DNA of 19,203 nt from JBOFGK01 sp051649085 (GCA_051649085.1 JBOFGK010000042.1:1-19203); one strand, 5' to 3'. Positions 7,293-15,935 are shown, counted from the stretch's first letter. Numbers and translations: made by a program. The notes: generated from the sequence alone by a model not told the origin.

Positions 7293-8237
7293 TTATTTTT
7301 TTGAGATAACAATAATATCATTAATTTTCCCCTCAATTTTTGTATTAGATTTTACAATAGCACCACGCTCAACAATGACAAATTTCAGCTGACAATTAGC
7401 TCCGATTTGTGCTGAAGGTAAAATTACCGAGTTGTAAATTTGCGTATTTTCGCCAACACTAACATCATCAAAAATTACGTTGTTAGGCTCGTTATTAAAA
7501 TCATAATTAGTTTGTAGATAACTCTTTATTGTTCCAATATCTTGCCAATAATCGTTGAAATGATATGTGTATATTTGATTAGTTTGATTTAGAATTGTTG
7601 GGAAAATATCATGCCCAAAGTCATGTGTACTGCTCTGATTTTTATTGTCGGCAATAAGTGTATCAATTAAAAATTGTTTATTAAATAAATAAATTCCCAT
7701 TGATGCAAGCGAGCTATTAGCTACCTTTGGTTTTTCTTGAAAGTTAATAATTTTTTGATTTTTATCTTCTGTTATAATCCCAAATCGACTAAGTTCATGT
7801 TTTGGAACAGGAGTTGCACAAACCGTGACGTCTGCTTGTTTTTTTTGATGTTCTTCCAAAATAGCTTGGTAATCCATCTCATAAACATGATCAGCTGACA
7901 AAATTAAAACATAATCTGCAACTTTCGCTTGAAAATAATCGATGTTTTGAAAAATGGCGTCCGCTGTTCCAGCATACTCTGTCTTTGGTTGCAACAATGT
8001 AATAATCGGTTTTTCTGTCTTTGTTGCTCTTGTTTGAAAATAATCAATAAATTTTTGGGTTTGGTACTGAATTAGTAAGCCAATTTCAGTAATATTTGCG
8101 TTTAAACAATTTTTAATTGAAAATTCGATAATCGCTTGATTGTTTATTTCAAGTAAAGGCTTTGGTAGTTCATCGGTTAACGGTTGCAAGCGTTCACCTC
8201 TACCACCAGCTAAAAGCATCACAATGATTTCTTTCAA
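7293..8237 (-). CDS. glgC: Glucose-1-phosphate adenylyltransferase, compact form
   Basis: Makes ADP-glucose from glucose-1-phosphate and ATP, the committed step of bacterial glycogen synthesis. Motifs in order: AGGRGERL at 10-17 with Lys26 in LPKP, GTADAI at 90-95, Asp116 in SADH (catalytic metal site), Lys169 in QEKPK (sugar-phosphate contact), HDFGHDIFP at 205-213 and YWQDIGT at 230-236. The last two are diagnostic of GlgC rather than of thymidylyl- or uridylyltransferases. At 314 residues it is far shorter than the usual 380-430: the part after YWQDIGT is about 80 residues, leaving a short left-handed beta-helix (about 253-305). The start is TTG, chosen because AGGAG sits four bases upstream and because the next ATG would remove the first beta strand. 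There is no glgD partner, unlike in Bacillus. It is the middle gene of the glg operon. Confidence 0.88.
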   Translation of the reverse strand: MKEIIVMLLAGGRGERLQPLTDELPKPLLEINNQAIIEFSIKNCLNANITEIGLLIQYQTQKFIDYFQTRATKTEKPIITLLQPKTEYAGTADAIFQNIDYFQAKVADYVLILSADHVYEMDYQAILEEHQKKQADVTVCATPVPKHELSRFGIITEDKNQKIINFQEKPKVANSSLASMGIYLFNKQFLIDTLIADNKNQSSTHDFGHDIFPTILNQTNQIYTYHFNDYWQDIGTIKSYLQTNYDFNNEPNNVIFDDVSVGENTQIYNSVILPSAQIGANCQLKFVIVERGAIVKSNTKIEGKINDIIVISKK

Positions 8238-8295
8238 TTTTCTCCTACATTAAATTACTTTATATTTTGTTAATAATAACAACTTGCGTAACATT

Positions 8296-10323
8296 CTAAA
8301 AGTTTAAATCATCACTAAATAAAACTTTTTGACGCTTGATAATAATGGTATTTTCATCAATGAAATTGTTGAAAGCCTCATAAATTAATGGGACATCACT
8401 TGTTTTAATTAATACTTTTTTCAATAAATGATAGTATTCTTCAATTTCTGCTTCTTCGATAAGTTGTTTGATCGTTTTAGTCGAAACATTTTTAGTTAGT
8501 GTTAATTCGAATTGCTTATGTGTAACTTTCTTTTTAATTAGCATTAGTAAAATTGCGCGATAGTCATTCTTTTGTGCAAAATAAATAGTTGAAAATGCTG
8601 GTAAATTACTAAAGATAACTTTGTTATTATCTGGTTGATAAACAACATCAATTTCATTGTTCCCCCCAAATTCAAAACTTTCGGAATTTAATAGAACATT
8701 GACTTTAGTTTGATATCTAACGGGTATTAAGTAGCGATAATAATCAACTCCTGACGTATTTAAAACAACTTGAATCATATTATTTTTTGAATCATAACGT
8801 CGATACATTAGAACGTTGTCAGCAATATTTTCAAATACATACTCAAAACCTTCGTAGCTTGTACAAAGTTCATGGAGTGGTTTTTGCTTGATATATAATG
8901 CCCCAAGTGTTCGAATAAAATGTTGAAAGTTATAATTACTTTTTCTTTCCAAGACTGACCAATTAATTTGTTTTAATTCATCAAATTCTTCAAAAACGGC
9001 AATATCATTGCCCATGAAGTTTAATTTAGCACCAGGATGTGCATACATATGCGCATATAATGAACGTAAATTAGCAAATTTAACTTGTGAAATCCCATGC
9101 ATTTTTTCAAGCATTGATTTTTTTAAGTGAACAACTTCATCATGTGAAAATGGCAATAAATATTTTTCACTGTACATATAATGGAAGGAAAAAGTTAATT
9201 TAGAAAAAATATCTTTTCGATATAAAGGGTCTGTTTGGTAATATTGGAGTAAATCGTTCATCCATCCTAAATTCCATTTGTAATCAAAACCTAAGCCACC
9301 ATCAGCAGTTAGTTTGGTTATTTTTGGATATGTTGATGAATCTTCAGCAAACATCAATTTCGTATTGTTAAATTCTTGCTTGATTAAATCATTAATTTCT
9401 CGTAAAAAACTTATCGCAGCAATATTCTCTCCGTTTTCGGCTTTACCGTTATGATAAATTAGATGACTAACAGCATCAATTCTTATCCCATCAAAATGAT
9501 ATTCTCGAAGCCAAAATAAAATTGCTGACTTTAAAAAGCTGCGAACAAATCCATTGGAAAAGTCAAAGTTGTGAGTACCCCATTCAGTCAATGTACCTGT
9601 TTCAAATAACGGTTGACCATCAAAATTTTCTAGTCCAAATTGATCTGAACAAAAGTGTCCCAAAACAAAATCGAAAATACATCCAATTTTTTTCGTGTGC
9701 GCATAATTAATTAGTTTATGTAACTGCATTGGCTCACCATAACGAGCTGTTGGCGCAAAAAAACTATTGGCTTGATAACCCCAACTGCCTGTGAACGGAT
9801 GTTCTGTTAGTGGTAAAAATTCTAACATATTATAATTCATAATACATGCATAGTCTACCACTTCACAGAGCTCATTGTAGTTTAAAAACTGTTTATCATC
9901 AGTTTGTTTAAAGCTTCCTAAAAAGACCTCATAAATATTTAGTTTATCTTTGTTTTCTACGACAAATGAATTTGCTTGTGGCAGCAAATTATGAAATTTA
10001 GAAACATAGTTCGGCTCTAGTTGAGTTGCCATGCAAAATGGATCAACTTTTTCTACTTTGTTTCCTTGTTGATCTTCGATTAAATATAGATATGTGAATT
10101 CATCAGTAATCGGAATAGTTATTTCCCAAATTCCATATTCATTTTTCGTAAGCAAATATTGATATTTATTCCACTCGTTAAAACTACCAAGAACAAACAC
10201 GTTTTTGGCGTTTGGTGCATACACTCGAAAGCGGATTTCATTAGCAATTAGATGAGCACCAAAATAGTCATATAAACGTGTGTTATTTCCATCCAACATT
10301 TCTTTTATTTCATTATTATTCAT
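8296..10323 (-). CDS. glgB: 1,4-alpha-glucan branching enzyme (GH13) with C-terminal extension
   Basis: 675 residues. It introduces alpha-1,6 branches into glycogen. The N-terminal CBM48 beta-sandwich is at about 25-110 (FLGSFNEWN at 44-52). The GH13 barrel begins near 130 with EFLPLTEHPF and GSWGYQ. Catalytic residues are Asp283 (FDGIRIDAVSH), Glu327 (FAEDSS) and Asp395 (FSHDEVVH). The C-terminal beta domain ends near 585. Two motif changes stand out: HDEVVHGK of most branching enzymes reads HDEVVHLK, and the usual GNEFxQ segment reads GNDIAV. Residues about 586-675 form an extra, Lys/Glu-rich, apparently helical segment beyond the normal end of the family. Start: GGAG four bases before ATG. 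First gene of the glgBCA operon, divergent from the pyruvate:ferredoxin oxidoreductase gene. The branching-enzyme assignment is firm; the role of the tail is unknown. Confidence 0.93.
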   Translation of the reverse strand: MNNNEIKEMLDGNNTRLYDYFGAHLIANEIRFRVYAPNAKNVFVLGSFNEWNKYQYLLTKNEYGIWEITIPITDEFTYLYLIEDQQGNKVEKVDPFCMATQLEPNYVSKFHNLLPQANSFVVENKDKLNIYEVFLGSFKQTDDKQFLNYNELCEVVDYACIMNYNMLEFLPLTEHPFTGSWGYQANSFFAPTARYGEPMQLHKLINYAHTKKIGCIFDFVLGHFCSDQFGLENFDGQPLFETGTLTEWGTHNFDFSNGFVRSFLKSAILFWLREYHFDGIRIDAVSHLIYHNGKAENGENIAAISFLREINDLIKQEFNNTKLMFAEDSSTYPKITKLTADGGLGFDYKWNLGWMNDLLQYYQTDPLYRKDIFSKLTFSFHYMYSEKYLLPFSHDEVVHLKKSMLEKMHGISQVKFANLRSLYAHMYAHPGAKLNFMGNDIAVFEEFDELKQINWSVLERKSNYNFQHFIRTLGALYIKQKPLHELCTSYEGFEYVFENIADNVLMYRRYDSKNNMIQVVLNTSGVDYYRYLIPVRYQTKVNVLLNSESFEFGGNNEIDVVYQPDNNKVIFSNLPAFSTIYFAQKNDYRAILLMLIKKKVTHKQFELTLTKNVSTKTIKQLIEEAEIEEYYHLLKKVLIKTSDVPLIYEAFNNFIDENTIIIKRQKVLFSDDLNF

Positions 10324-10347
10324 CGCACTCCATTCGCTTATGTAACT

Positions 10348-10376
10348 ATTTTAACATATTTGTCAGTTTCAGACAA
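10348..10376 (-). promoter_or_regulatory. Promoter of the glgBCA operon
   Basis: On the minus strand there is a -35 box TTGTCT (10371-10376), a 17-base spacer and a -10 box TAAAAT (10348-10353), about 25 bases before the glgB start. The imperfect palindrome TGTCAGTTTCAGACA (10361-10375) overlaps the -35 box and spacer and could be a binding site. Confidence 0.6.
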
Positions 10377-10377
10377 G

Positions 10378-10391
10378 AAAAATCGTTTTCA
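10378..10391. promoter_or_regulatory. Possible catabolite-responsive element (cre)
   Basis: On the minus strand TGAAAACGATTTTT matches the recalled CcpA consensus (TGAAARCGNTWNCW) at all fixed positions except one, where T replaces C. It lies two bases upstream of the glgB -35 box and about 77 bases upstream of the nifJ -35 box, so it could serve either promoter. No CcpA gene is in the window. Confidence 0.4.
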
Positions 10392-10447
10392 TCAAGTCAT
10401 CTCCTGAAATTTATTTCTTGTTTTTTATATTTTCTCTAAAAAAGAAT

Positions 10448-10498
10448 CACAATAAAACGTGGAAAACTTGTTTTTAGTCGATTATTGTGGTACAATAA
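10448..10498. promoter_or_regulatory. Operator-like repeats at the nifJ promoter
   Basis: TTATTGT-GGT-ACAATAA (10482-10498) is a perfect palindrome with seven-base arms that covers the -10 box of nifJ. A third copy of the half-site, CACAATAA (10448-10455), lies upstream of the -35 box, 43 bases or about four helical turns from the last copy. This layout suggests a dimeric repressor. The Rex spacing (TTGT and ACAA separated by ten bases) is not met, and the regulator is unknown. Confidence 0.4.
10468..10496 (+). promoter_or_regulatory. Promoter of the pyruvate:ferredoxin oxidoreductase gene
   Basis: TTGTTT (10468-10473), a 17-base spacer, then an extended -10 element TGG-TACAAT ending at 10496. 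This places the transcript start near 10503, about 23 bases before the ATG. Confidence 0.65.
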
Positions 10499-10525
10499 AT
10501 ATGTAAAAATTGGAAGGAGAATTTC

Positions 10526-13500
10526 ATGAGTAAGAAATTTCAAACAATGGATGGGAATGAAGCTGCTGCATACATCTCGTATGCATTTACAGAAGTAGCA
10601 GGTATTTATCCGATCACACCATCTACTCCACTTGGGGAACATATGGAGAAATGGTCAAGTCAAGGAAAAACAAATTTATTTGGAACAAGAGCAAAAGTTA
10701 TTGAAATGCAATCAGAGGCAGGTGCGGCAGGAACTGTACATGGTTCACTACAAGCTGGTGCACTTACTACTACTTTTACTGCATCCCAAGGACTTTTACT
10801 AAAAATTCCAAACATGTATAAAATTGCAGGAGAATTATTACCAGGAGTTATGCATGTTCCTGCCCGTTCGCTTGCAGCACAAGCATTATCAATTTTTGGA
10901 GATCACCAAGATATTTATGCAGCACGTCAAACAGGTTGGGCAATGCTTGCAACAGGTAGTGTACAAGAAGTAATGGATGTTGCAGGGGTTGCGCATTTAG
11001 CAGCACTTGATGCAAGTGTACCATTTATGCACTTCTATGACGGATTTAGAACATCACACGAGATTCAAAAAGTTGAAGTTATGGATTATGCAAATTTAAA
11101 ATCAATGCTTAAATATGAAAAAGTTGACGCTTTTAGAAGCCGTGGATTAGATCCAAATGCTCCACGTTTAAAAGGAACGGCACAAAATGATGATATTTAT
11201 TTCCAAACTCGTGAAGTTCAAAATAAATACTATGATGCAATTCCTGATATTGTTGCAGGATACTTAGATCAAATTACAGAAGTTACTGGTCGTAAGTATG
11301 CACCATTTGTTTACTATGGAGCTGAAGATGCAACTGACATTATTATTTCTATGGGTTCTGTTAATGAAACTATTCAAGAAACTGTTGATTATTTAAATGC
11401 TAAAGGACAAAAAACTGGATTATTAAAAGTTCATTTATACCGTCCGTTTTCGAAGAAATATTTCTTTGATGCATTACCAAAATCAGTTCAAAGAATTGCT
11501 GTACTTGATCGTACAAAAGAACCAGGTTCAACTGGTGAACCGTTATTCTTAGATGTTGTAACAATGTTTAATGGTCAAGAAAACGCACCAACAATTATTG
11601 GTGGACGTTATGGACTATCATCAAAAGATACAACTCCAGGACAAATTCTTGCAGTTTTCAAAAACTTAACAAATGAGCAAAAATCACCATTTACAATCGG
11701 AATTGTTGATGATGTAACTAATCTTTCATTACCAACTGTAACTGATGAAGAAGTTTTAGATGCAGATGTAACTGAATGTGTCTTCTTTGGTTTAGGTTCA
11801 GATGGAACTGTTTCAGCTAATAAATCATCGATTAAAATTATCGGAGATGAAACAGATATGTATGCTCAAGGATACTTCGCATATGATTCGAAAAAAGCAG
11901 GTGGAGTAACAAGATCACACTTACGTTTCGGACCTAATCCAATTCGTAGTACATATCTAGTTTCTACTCCAAGTTTTGTTTCATGTTCAAGAGATACATA
12001 TTTACGTAAATATGACATGTTATCAGGATTAAGAAAAGGTGGAACATTCCTTTTAAATACTGTAACTAAATTAGCTGATATTGATACATTAGTACCAAAT
12101 TCTGTTAAAAGAACGCTTGCAGAAAAAAATGCTAAATTCTACATTATTGATGCGGTTACATTAGCTAAGACAATTGGTCTTGGAAACCGTACAAACACAA
12201 TTATGCAATCGGCATTCTTTAAATTAAACGAACAAATTGTTTCATATGAACAAGCACAAACGTTTATGAAAGGAATGGCTGAAAAAGCATATGGGAAAAA
12301 AGGTAGCGATATTGTTGAAATGAATCATAAAGCAATTGATTTAGGAGTTCAAGGACTTGTTGAAGTACCTGTAAACCCTGAGTGGATTAATTTAACTGAT
12401 GATGACGTTGAAACAGTTGATAGCAAATTCGAACAAGCAAAAACTGATTACGTGAAAAATATTGTTGAACCAATTAATAACATTAAAGGTGATGATTTAC
12501 CAGTTTCTGCATTTGTTGATTATGCTGATGCAACATATGAAACGGCAACAACTCAATATGAAAAACGTAATATTGCAGATTTTGTACCTTTATGGTTAGA
12601 TGAAAATTGTATTCAATGTAACCAATGTGCTTACGTTTGTCCACATGCTGTAATTCGTCCAGTTTTAATTTCTGATGATGAATTAAATGAAGCACCAATT
12701 GAATTCCCAACTTTAGATGCAATTGGTAAAGAATTAGCTGGGTACAAATACCGTATTCAAGTTTCAACAAAAGACTGTACTGGATGTGAAGTTTGTGTAA
12801 CTGTTTGTCCAGGTAAAAAAGGTGTTAAAGCACTTGAAATGTCACCAGTTCATATTGAACTTGAGAAAAAAGAAGATGTTATAACTGAATACTTATTCCA
12901 TGAAATTGAAGATAAATCTAATTTAGTTGATCCGAAAAATGTAAAAATGTCACAGTTCAAAAAACCATTATTCGAGTTCTCAGGAGCTTGTGCTGGTTGT
13001 GGAGAAACTCCATACATCAAACTTGTTACACAATTATATGGTGATCACATGATTATTGCAAATGCAACTGGTTGTACTTCTATTTATGGTGGTTCAGCTC
13101 CAGTAACTCCATATGCTGTTAATGCTGAAGGTCAAGGTCCAGCTTGGGCAAACTCATTATTTGAAGATAATGCCGAATTTGGATTTGGGATTAAAGCTGC
13201 AACAGATGCTTTAAAAGATCGTATTTTACTATTAATGGAAGAAAATTTAGAGCAAGTTGATCAAGAGACAAAAGATTTATTCCAAGAATGGGCAAATGTT
13301 CGTACTGATTTTGAAGAATCGAAAGCTGTTTCAGCGAAAATTGTGGAAAAATTAGAAACAATTGATGCACAATTTGCCAAAGAAATTTTAAAACTAAAAT
13401 CTCATTTAGTTAAAAAATCAATTTGGATGTTCGGTGGAGATGGATGGGCATACGATATTGGTTATGGTGGATTAGACCACGTAATGGCTAATAGAGAAAA

Positions 13501-14110
13501 TGTTAATATCTTAATTTTAGATACTGAGGTTTACTCAAACACAGGTGGTCAATCTTCTAAATCATCACAAATTGGATCAATAGCTAAGTTTACTGCTGCA
13601 GGGAAAAATGCTAAGAAAAAAGATATGGCAGCAATTGCAATGAGTTATGGTCATGTATATGTTGCTCAAGTATCAATGAATGCTAACCAAGCACAACTTT
13701 TAAAAGCAATTAAAGAAGCTGAAGCTTACGATGGACCATCAATTATTATTTGTTACTCTCCATGTATTGAACATGGTATTAAAGGTGGGTTAACAAATAC
13801 GATGAATTCAATGAAATCAGCAACAGAATGTGGATACTGGCCAATTTTTAGATTCAATCCTATGCTTGAACTTGAAGGGAAAAATCCACTTCAAATTGAC
13901 TTTAAAAATGTTGATTGGTCTAAGTATGAAGACTTCTTATTAAACGAGAAACGTTATTCAATGCTTAAAACAATTAATCCAAATAAATATCAAGAACTTC
14001 TTGACGCAAATAAAAAAGATGCTCAAAGAAGATGGAATAATTACCAAAGAATGGCTGTAATGGATTATTCATTTGCAGAGGAAACAACTGAAGCTGTTGA
14101 TGGTGAATAA
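10526..14110 (+). CDS. nifJ: Pyruvate:ferredoxin (flavodoxin) oxidoreductase
   Basis: 1194-residue single-chain enzyme that oxidises pyruvate and CoA to acetyl-CoA and CO2, passing electrons to ferredoxin. Substrate-site residues fall exactly where they are recalled in Desulfovibrio africanus PFOR: Thr31 (YPITPST), Glu64 (QSEAGAAG) and Arg114 (PARS). The gamma-like domain spans about 415-620. Two 4Fe-4S motifs follow: Cys695/698/701/705 and Cys751/754/757/761. The proximal cluster uses Cys822/825 (CAGC), Cys850 (TGCTS) and Cys1080 (SPCIEHG). The thiamine-diphosphate motif starts GDGWAYDIGYGG at 971, with Asn1005 in YSNTGGQ. No key residue is missing and the length is typical. AAGGAG lies six bases before the ATG. 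Monocistronic, between its own promoter and terminator. This is the main pyruvate-to-acetyl-CoA step feeding AdhE and PduL. Confidence 0.97.
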   Translation: MSKKFQTMDGNEAAAYISYAFTEVAGIYPITPSTPLGEHMEKWSSQGKTNLFGTRAKVIEMQSEAGAAGTVHGSLQAGALTTTFTASQGLLLKIPNMYKIAGELLPGVMHVPARSLAAQALSIFGDHQDIYAARQTGWAMLATGSVQEVMDVAGVAHLAALDASVPFMHFYDGFRTSHEIQKVEVMDYANLKSMLKYEKVDAFRSRGLDPNAPRLKGTAQNDDIYFQTREVQNKYYDAIPDIVAGYLDQITEVTGRKYAPFVYYGAEDATDIIISMGSVNETIQETVDYLNAKGQKTGLLKVHLYRPFSKKYFFDALPKSVQRIAVLDRTKEPGSTGEPLFLDVVTMFNGQENAPTIIGGRYGLSSKDTTPGQILAVFKNLTNEQKSPFTIGIVDDVTNLSLPTVTDEEVLDADVTECVFFGLGSDGTVSANKSSIKIIGDETDMYAQGYFAYDSKKAGGVTRSHLRFGPNPIRSTYLVSTPSFVSCSRDTYLRKYDMLSGLRKGGTFLLNTVTKLADIDTLVPNSVKRTLAEKNAKFYIIDAVTLAKTIGLGNRTNTIMQSAFFKLNEQIVSYEQAQTFMKGMAEKAYGKKGSDIVEMNHKAIDLGVQGLVEVPVNPEWINLTDDDVETVDSKFEQAKTDYVKNIVEPINNIKGDDLPVSAFVDYADATYETATTQYEKRNIADFVPLWLDENCIQCNQCAYVCPHAVIRPVLISDDELNEAPIEFPTLDAIGKELAGYKYRIQVSTKDCTGCEVCVTVCPGKKGVKALEMSPVHIELEKKEDVITEYLFHEIEDKSNLVDPKNVKMSQFKKPLFEFSGACAGCGETPYIKLVTQLYGDHMIIANATGCTSIYGGSAPVTPYAVNAEGQGPAWANSLFEDNAEFGFGIKAATDALKDRILLLMEENLEQVDQETKDLFQEWANVRTDFEESKAVSAKIVEKLETIDAQFAKEILKLKSHLVKKSIWMFGGDGWAYDIGYGGLDHVMANRENVNILILDTEVYSNTGGQSSKSSQIGSIAKFTAAGKNAKKKDMAAIAMSYGHVYVAQVSMNANQAQLLKAIKEAEAYDGPSIIICYSPCIEHGIKGGLTNTMNSMKSATECGYWPIFRFNPMLELEGKNPLQIDFKNVDWSKYEDFLLNEKRYSMLKTINPNKYQELLDANKKDAQRRWNNYQRMAVMDYSFAEETTEAVDGE

Positions 14111-14127
14111 CCACAATACTTCTACTT

Positions 14128-14157
14128 GTCACTAGCTAATGCTAGTGACTTTTTTTT
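14128..14157 (+). terminator. Terminator of nifJ
   Basis: Perfect nine-base-pair stem GTCACTAGC / GCTAGTGAC with a TAAT loop and a following run of eight T, 17 bases after the nifJ stop. Confidence 0.95.
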
Positions 14158-14215
14158 ATTTTATCCAAAAAACATCAATCTTTTTGCTTTAACAATGAAA
14201 ATTTACATTAAACAC

Positions 14216-14244
14216 TTGACAATAGTCGTTTTAATTGTTAGAAT
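14216..14244 (+). promoter_or_regulatory. Promoter of the oligopeptide-binding lipoprotein gene
   Basis: Perfect -35 box TTGACA (14216-14221), a 17-base spacer and -10 box TAGAAT (14239-14244), about 30 bases before the start codon. Confidence 0.8.
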
Positions 14245-14273
14245 AATACTTAAAAACAAAAGGAGGAATTAAA

Positions 14274-15884
14274 ATGAAAAAAAATTTATTGATTTATTTA
14301 TTAATATTAGTTGTACTTGCAGGCTGTACTACTTCTTCTTCTGCTAGTTTTGTGTTTCCAACAAATGAAGTTGAAACGTTAGATTCACGAAAAGCAACAT
14401 ATTCAGAAACAGCACAGCTAATCACTGACACGCAAGCAATGCTTTTGAAAGTTAATGATAAACAAGAAGCTGTCAATGGTTCGGCTGAATCAGTTGAAGC
14501 GCAAAATAATGGTATGTCATATTTAATTAAGTTAAAGCCAAATGTTGCATGGGTTGATAATAAAGGTCAAGAAATTAGAAAAGTTAAAGCTCAAGATTAT
14601 GTCGACGCATGGAAATATATTGTCGATCCAGCTAATCAAACTGCGTATGCATTTATTTTTGACGGTTTTAAAAATGCTAGTAAAATTATAGCTGGGGAAT
14701 TACCTGTTGATGAATTTGGGGCAAAGGTACTTGATGAATTAACAATTCAAGTAGATTTAGAGTATGCTGTTCCGTATTTTAAAGATTTATTATCATTTTT
14801 CCCTTTTGCTCCTGTTAATACTGAATATATTGAAAGTAAGGGTGAAGCATATGCAAAAGATGCAGAAAACATGCTATTTTCAGGTCCATACTATGTAACT
14901 GACTTTGAAAAAGCATCAGAGATAAATTTACTGGCTAATGAGAAATACTATGACTACGATAATGTTCAGGTAAAAAAATTAACATATCGAACAATGAAAG
15001 ATTTAACAACTGAATTTAATGCTTTTCAAACAAATGAAGTGAATTATTCTCGTTTTCCAACGGGAAAAGATTATCAGACAGCTAAAGCTAATAACACGGC
15101 AATTGACTCGCCACGTGCTTGTATGAATTATTCAAGTATAAATACAACAGCTGCTCAAACATCAAATGTGAATTTACGTAAAGCGCTTCAATTTAGTTTT
15201 GATGCAAAAACTGCAGTTGATACAGTTTACGATGATGGTTCAATCGCAACTGGGGATTTAATCACTAAAGGTTTAACTACATCTTCATATGGATTTGATT
15301 ATCGCGAAAAATATAAAGGTGGATTTATAACATTTGATACTGAAAAAGCAAAAGAATATTTAGCACAAGCTATTAATGAATTGGGACTTAAACAAGCAAG
15401 TGATATTAAGATTAGTTACTTAACGGAAGATACGACACAAACGAAACGAAATGCGGAAATTATTCAACAAATGTATCAAGAAAACTTAGGAATAATAGTT
15501 GAACCAATTATTTTGCCTACTGAGCAATATCGAACTGCACGAAGAAATGGAAGTTTCGACATTGCAGGTGGACGTTGGTGTGCTGACTACGGTGATCCAG
15601 ATACATTCTTACAAGTGTTTACTTCTGCTAATGTTGATGGTTTGAATGCGCCAAGGTACTCAAATCAAGAGTATGATAGAAAAATGAACGAAGCTAAAGT
15701 AATTATTGATGCAAATAAACGATTTGCGAAAATGTATGAGTTAGAGAAAAAAATTGTTGTTGATGATGCTATTCTTATACCATATTTCCAGCAAAACATT
15801 GCATATCAAATAACAGATGGAATGACACTTGGTGACCATCCCTATCAAAAAGTTTCATTTGAATACATTAGATTAAACAACTAA
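14274..15884 (+). CDS. oppA: Peptide ABC transporter substrate-binding lipoprotein (OppA/SBP_bac_5 family)
   Basis: 536 residues. A lipoprotein signal peptide (MKKN, then a hydrophobic core) ends in the lipobox LAGC, so Cys18 should be lipidated and the protein tethered to the outer face of the membrane. The mature part follows the family-5 extracellular binding-protein plan: VAWVDNKG and AQDYVDAWKYIVDP near 95-120, FSGPYYV near 203-209, NLRKALQFSFD near 301-311, and RWCADYGDPDTFLQVF near 437-452, where the Trp-x-Ala-Asp-Tyr stretch is typical of OppA and DppE. It captures oligopeptides for import. No permease or ATPase gene adjoins it, so it is an orphan binding protein that must work with a transporter encoded elsewhere. 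AGGAGG seven bases upstream supports the start. It has its own strong promoter and shares a terminator with adhE. Confidence 0.92.
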   Translation: MKKNLLIYLLILVVLAGCTTSSSASFVFPTNEVETLDSRKATYSETAQLITDTQAMLLKVNDKQEAVNGSAESVEAQNNGMSYLIKLKPNVAWVDNKGQEIRKVKAQDYVDAWKYIVDPANQTAYAFIFDGFKNASKIIAGELPVDEFGAKVLDELTIQVDLEYAVPYFKDLLSFFPFAPVNTEYIESKGEAYAKDAENMLFSGPYYVTDFEKASEINLLANEKYYDYDNVQVKKLTYRTMKDLTTEFNAFQTNEVNYSRFPTGKDYQTAKANNTAIDSPRACMNYSSINTTAAQTSNVNLRKALQFSFDAKTAVDTVYDDGSIATGDLITKGLTTSSYGFDYREKYKGGFITFDTEKAKEYLAQAINELGLKQASDIKISYLTEDTTQTKRNAEIIQQMYQENLGIIVEPIILPTEQYRTARRNGSFDIAGGRWCADYGDPDTFLQVFTSANVDGLNAPRYSNQEYDRKMNEAKVIIDANKRFAKMYELEKKIVVDDAILIPYFQQNIAYQITDGMTLGDHPYQKVSFEYIRLNN

Positions 15885-15903
15885 CTTTAAATATTCATCT
15901 AAA

Positions 15904-15935
15904 AAAAAGAAAAGGCGAATTCGCCTTTTCTTTTT
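15904..15935. terminator. Shared bidirectional terminator between oppA and adhE
   Basis: A 32-base perfect palindrome centred on GAATTC (15917-15922), with a GGCG/CGCC core and A- and T-tracts on both flanks, works as a terminator in either direction. It lies between two convergent genes. Its right edge overlaps the first two bases (plus-strand order) of the adhE stop codon. Confidence 0.93.

Noticed and set aside
8267..8282. TTGTTA-ATAA-TAACAA between glgB and glgC as a Rex operator.
   Set aside because: The distance between TTGT and ACAA is 8 rather than the 10 bases of the Rex consensus, and it lies inside an operon with no promoter seen nearby.
10360..10410. A seven-codon frame on the minus strand (MKTIFLV, stop TGA) preceded by AGGAG, upstream of glgB, as a possible leader peptide.
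   Set aside because: It lies upstream of and overlaps the -35 box of the best glgB promoter, so it would not be in that transcript. No regulatory codon run is visible and chance is the simpler explanation.
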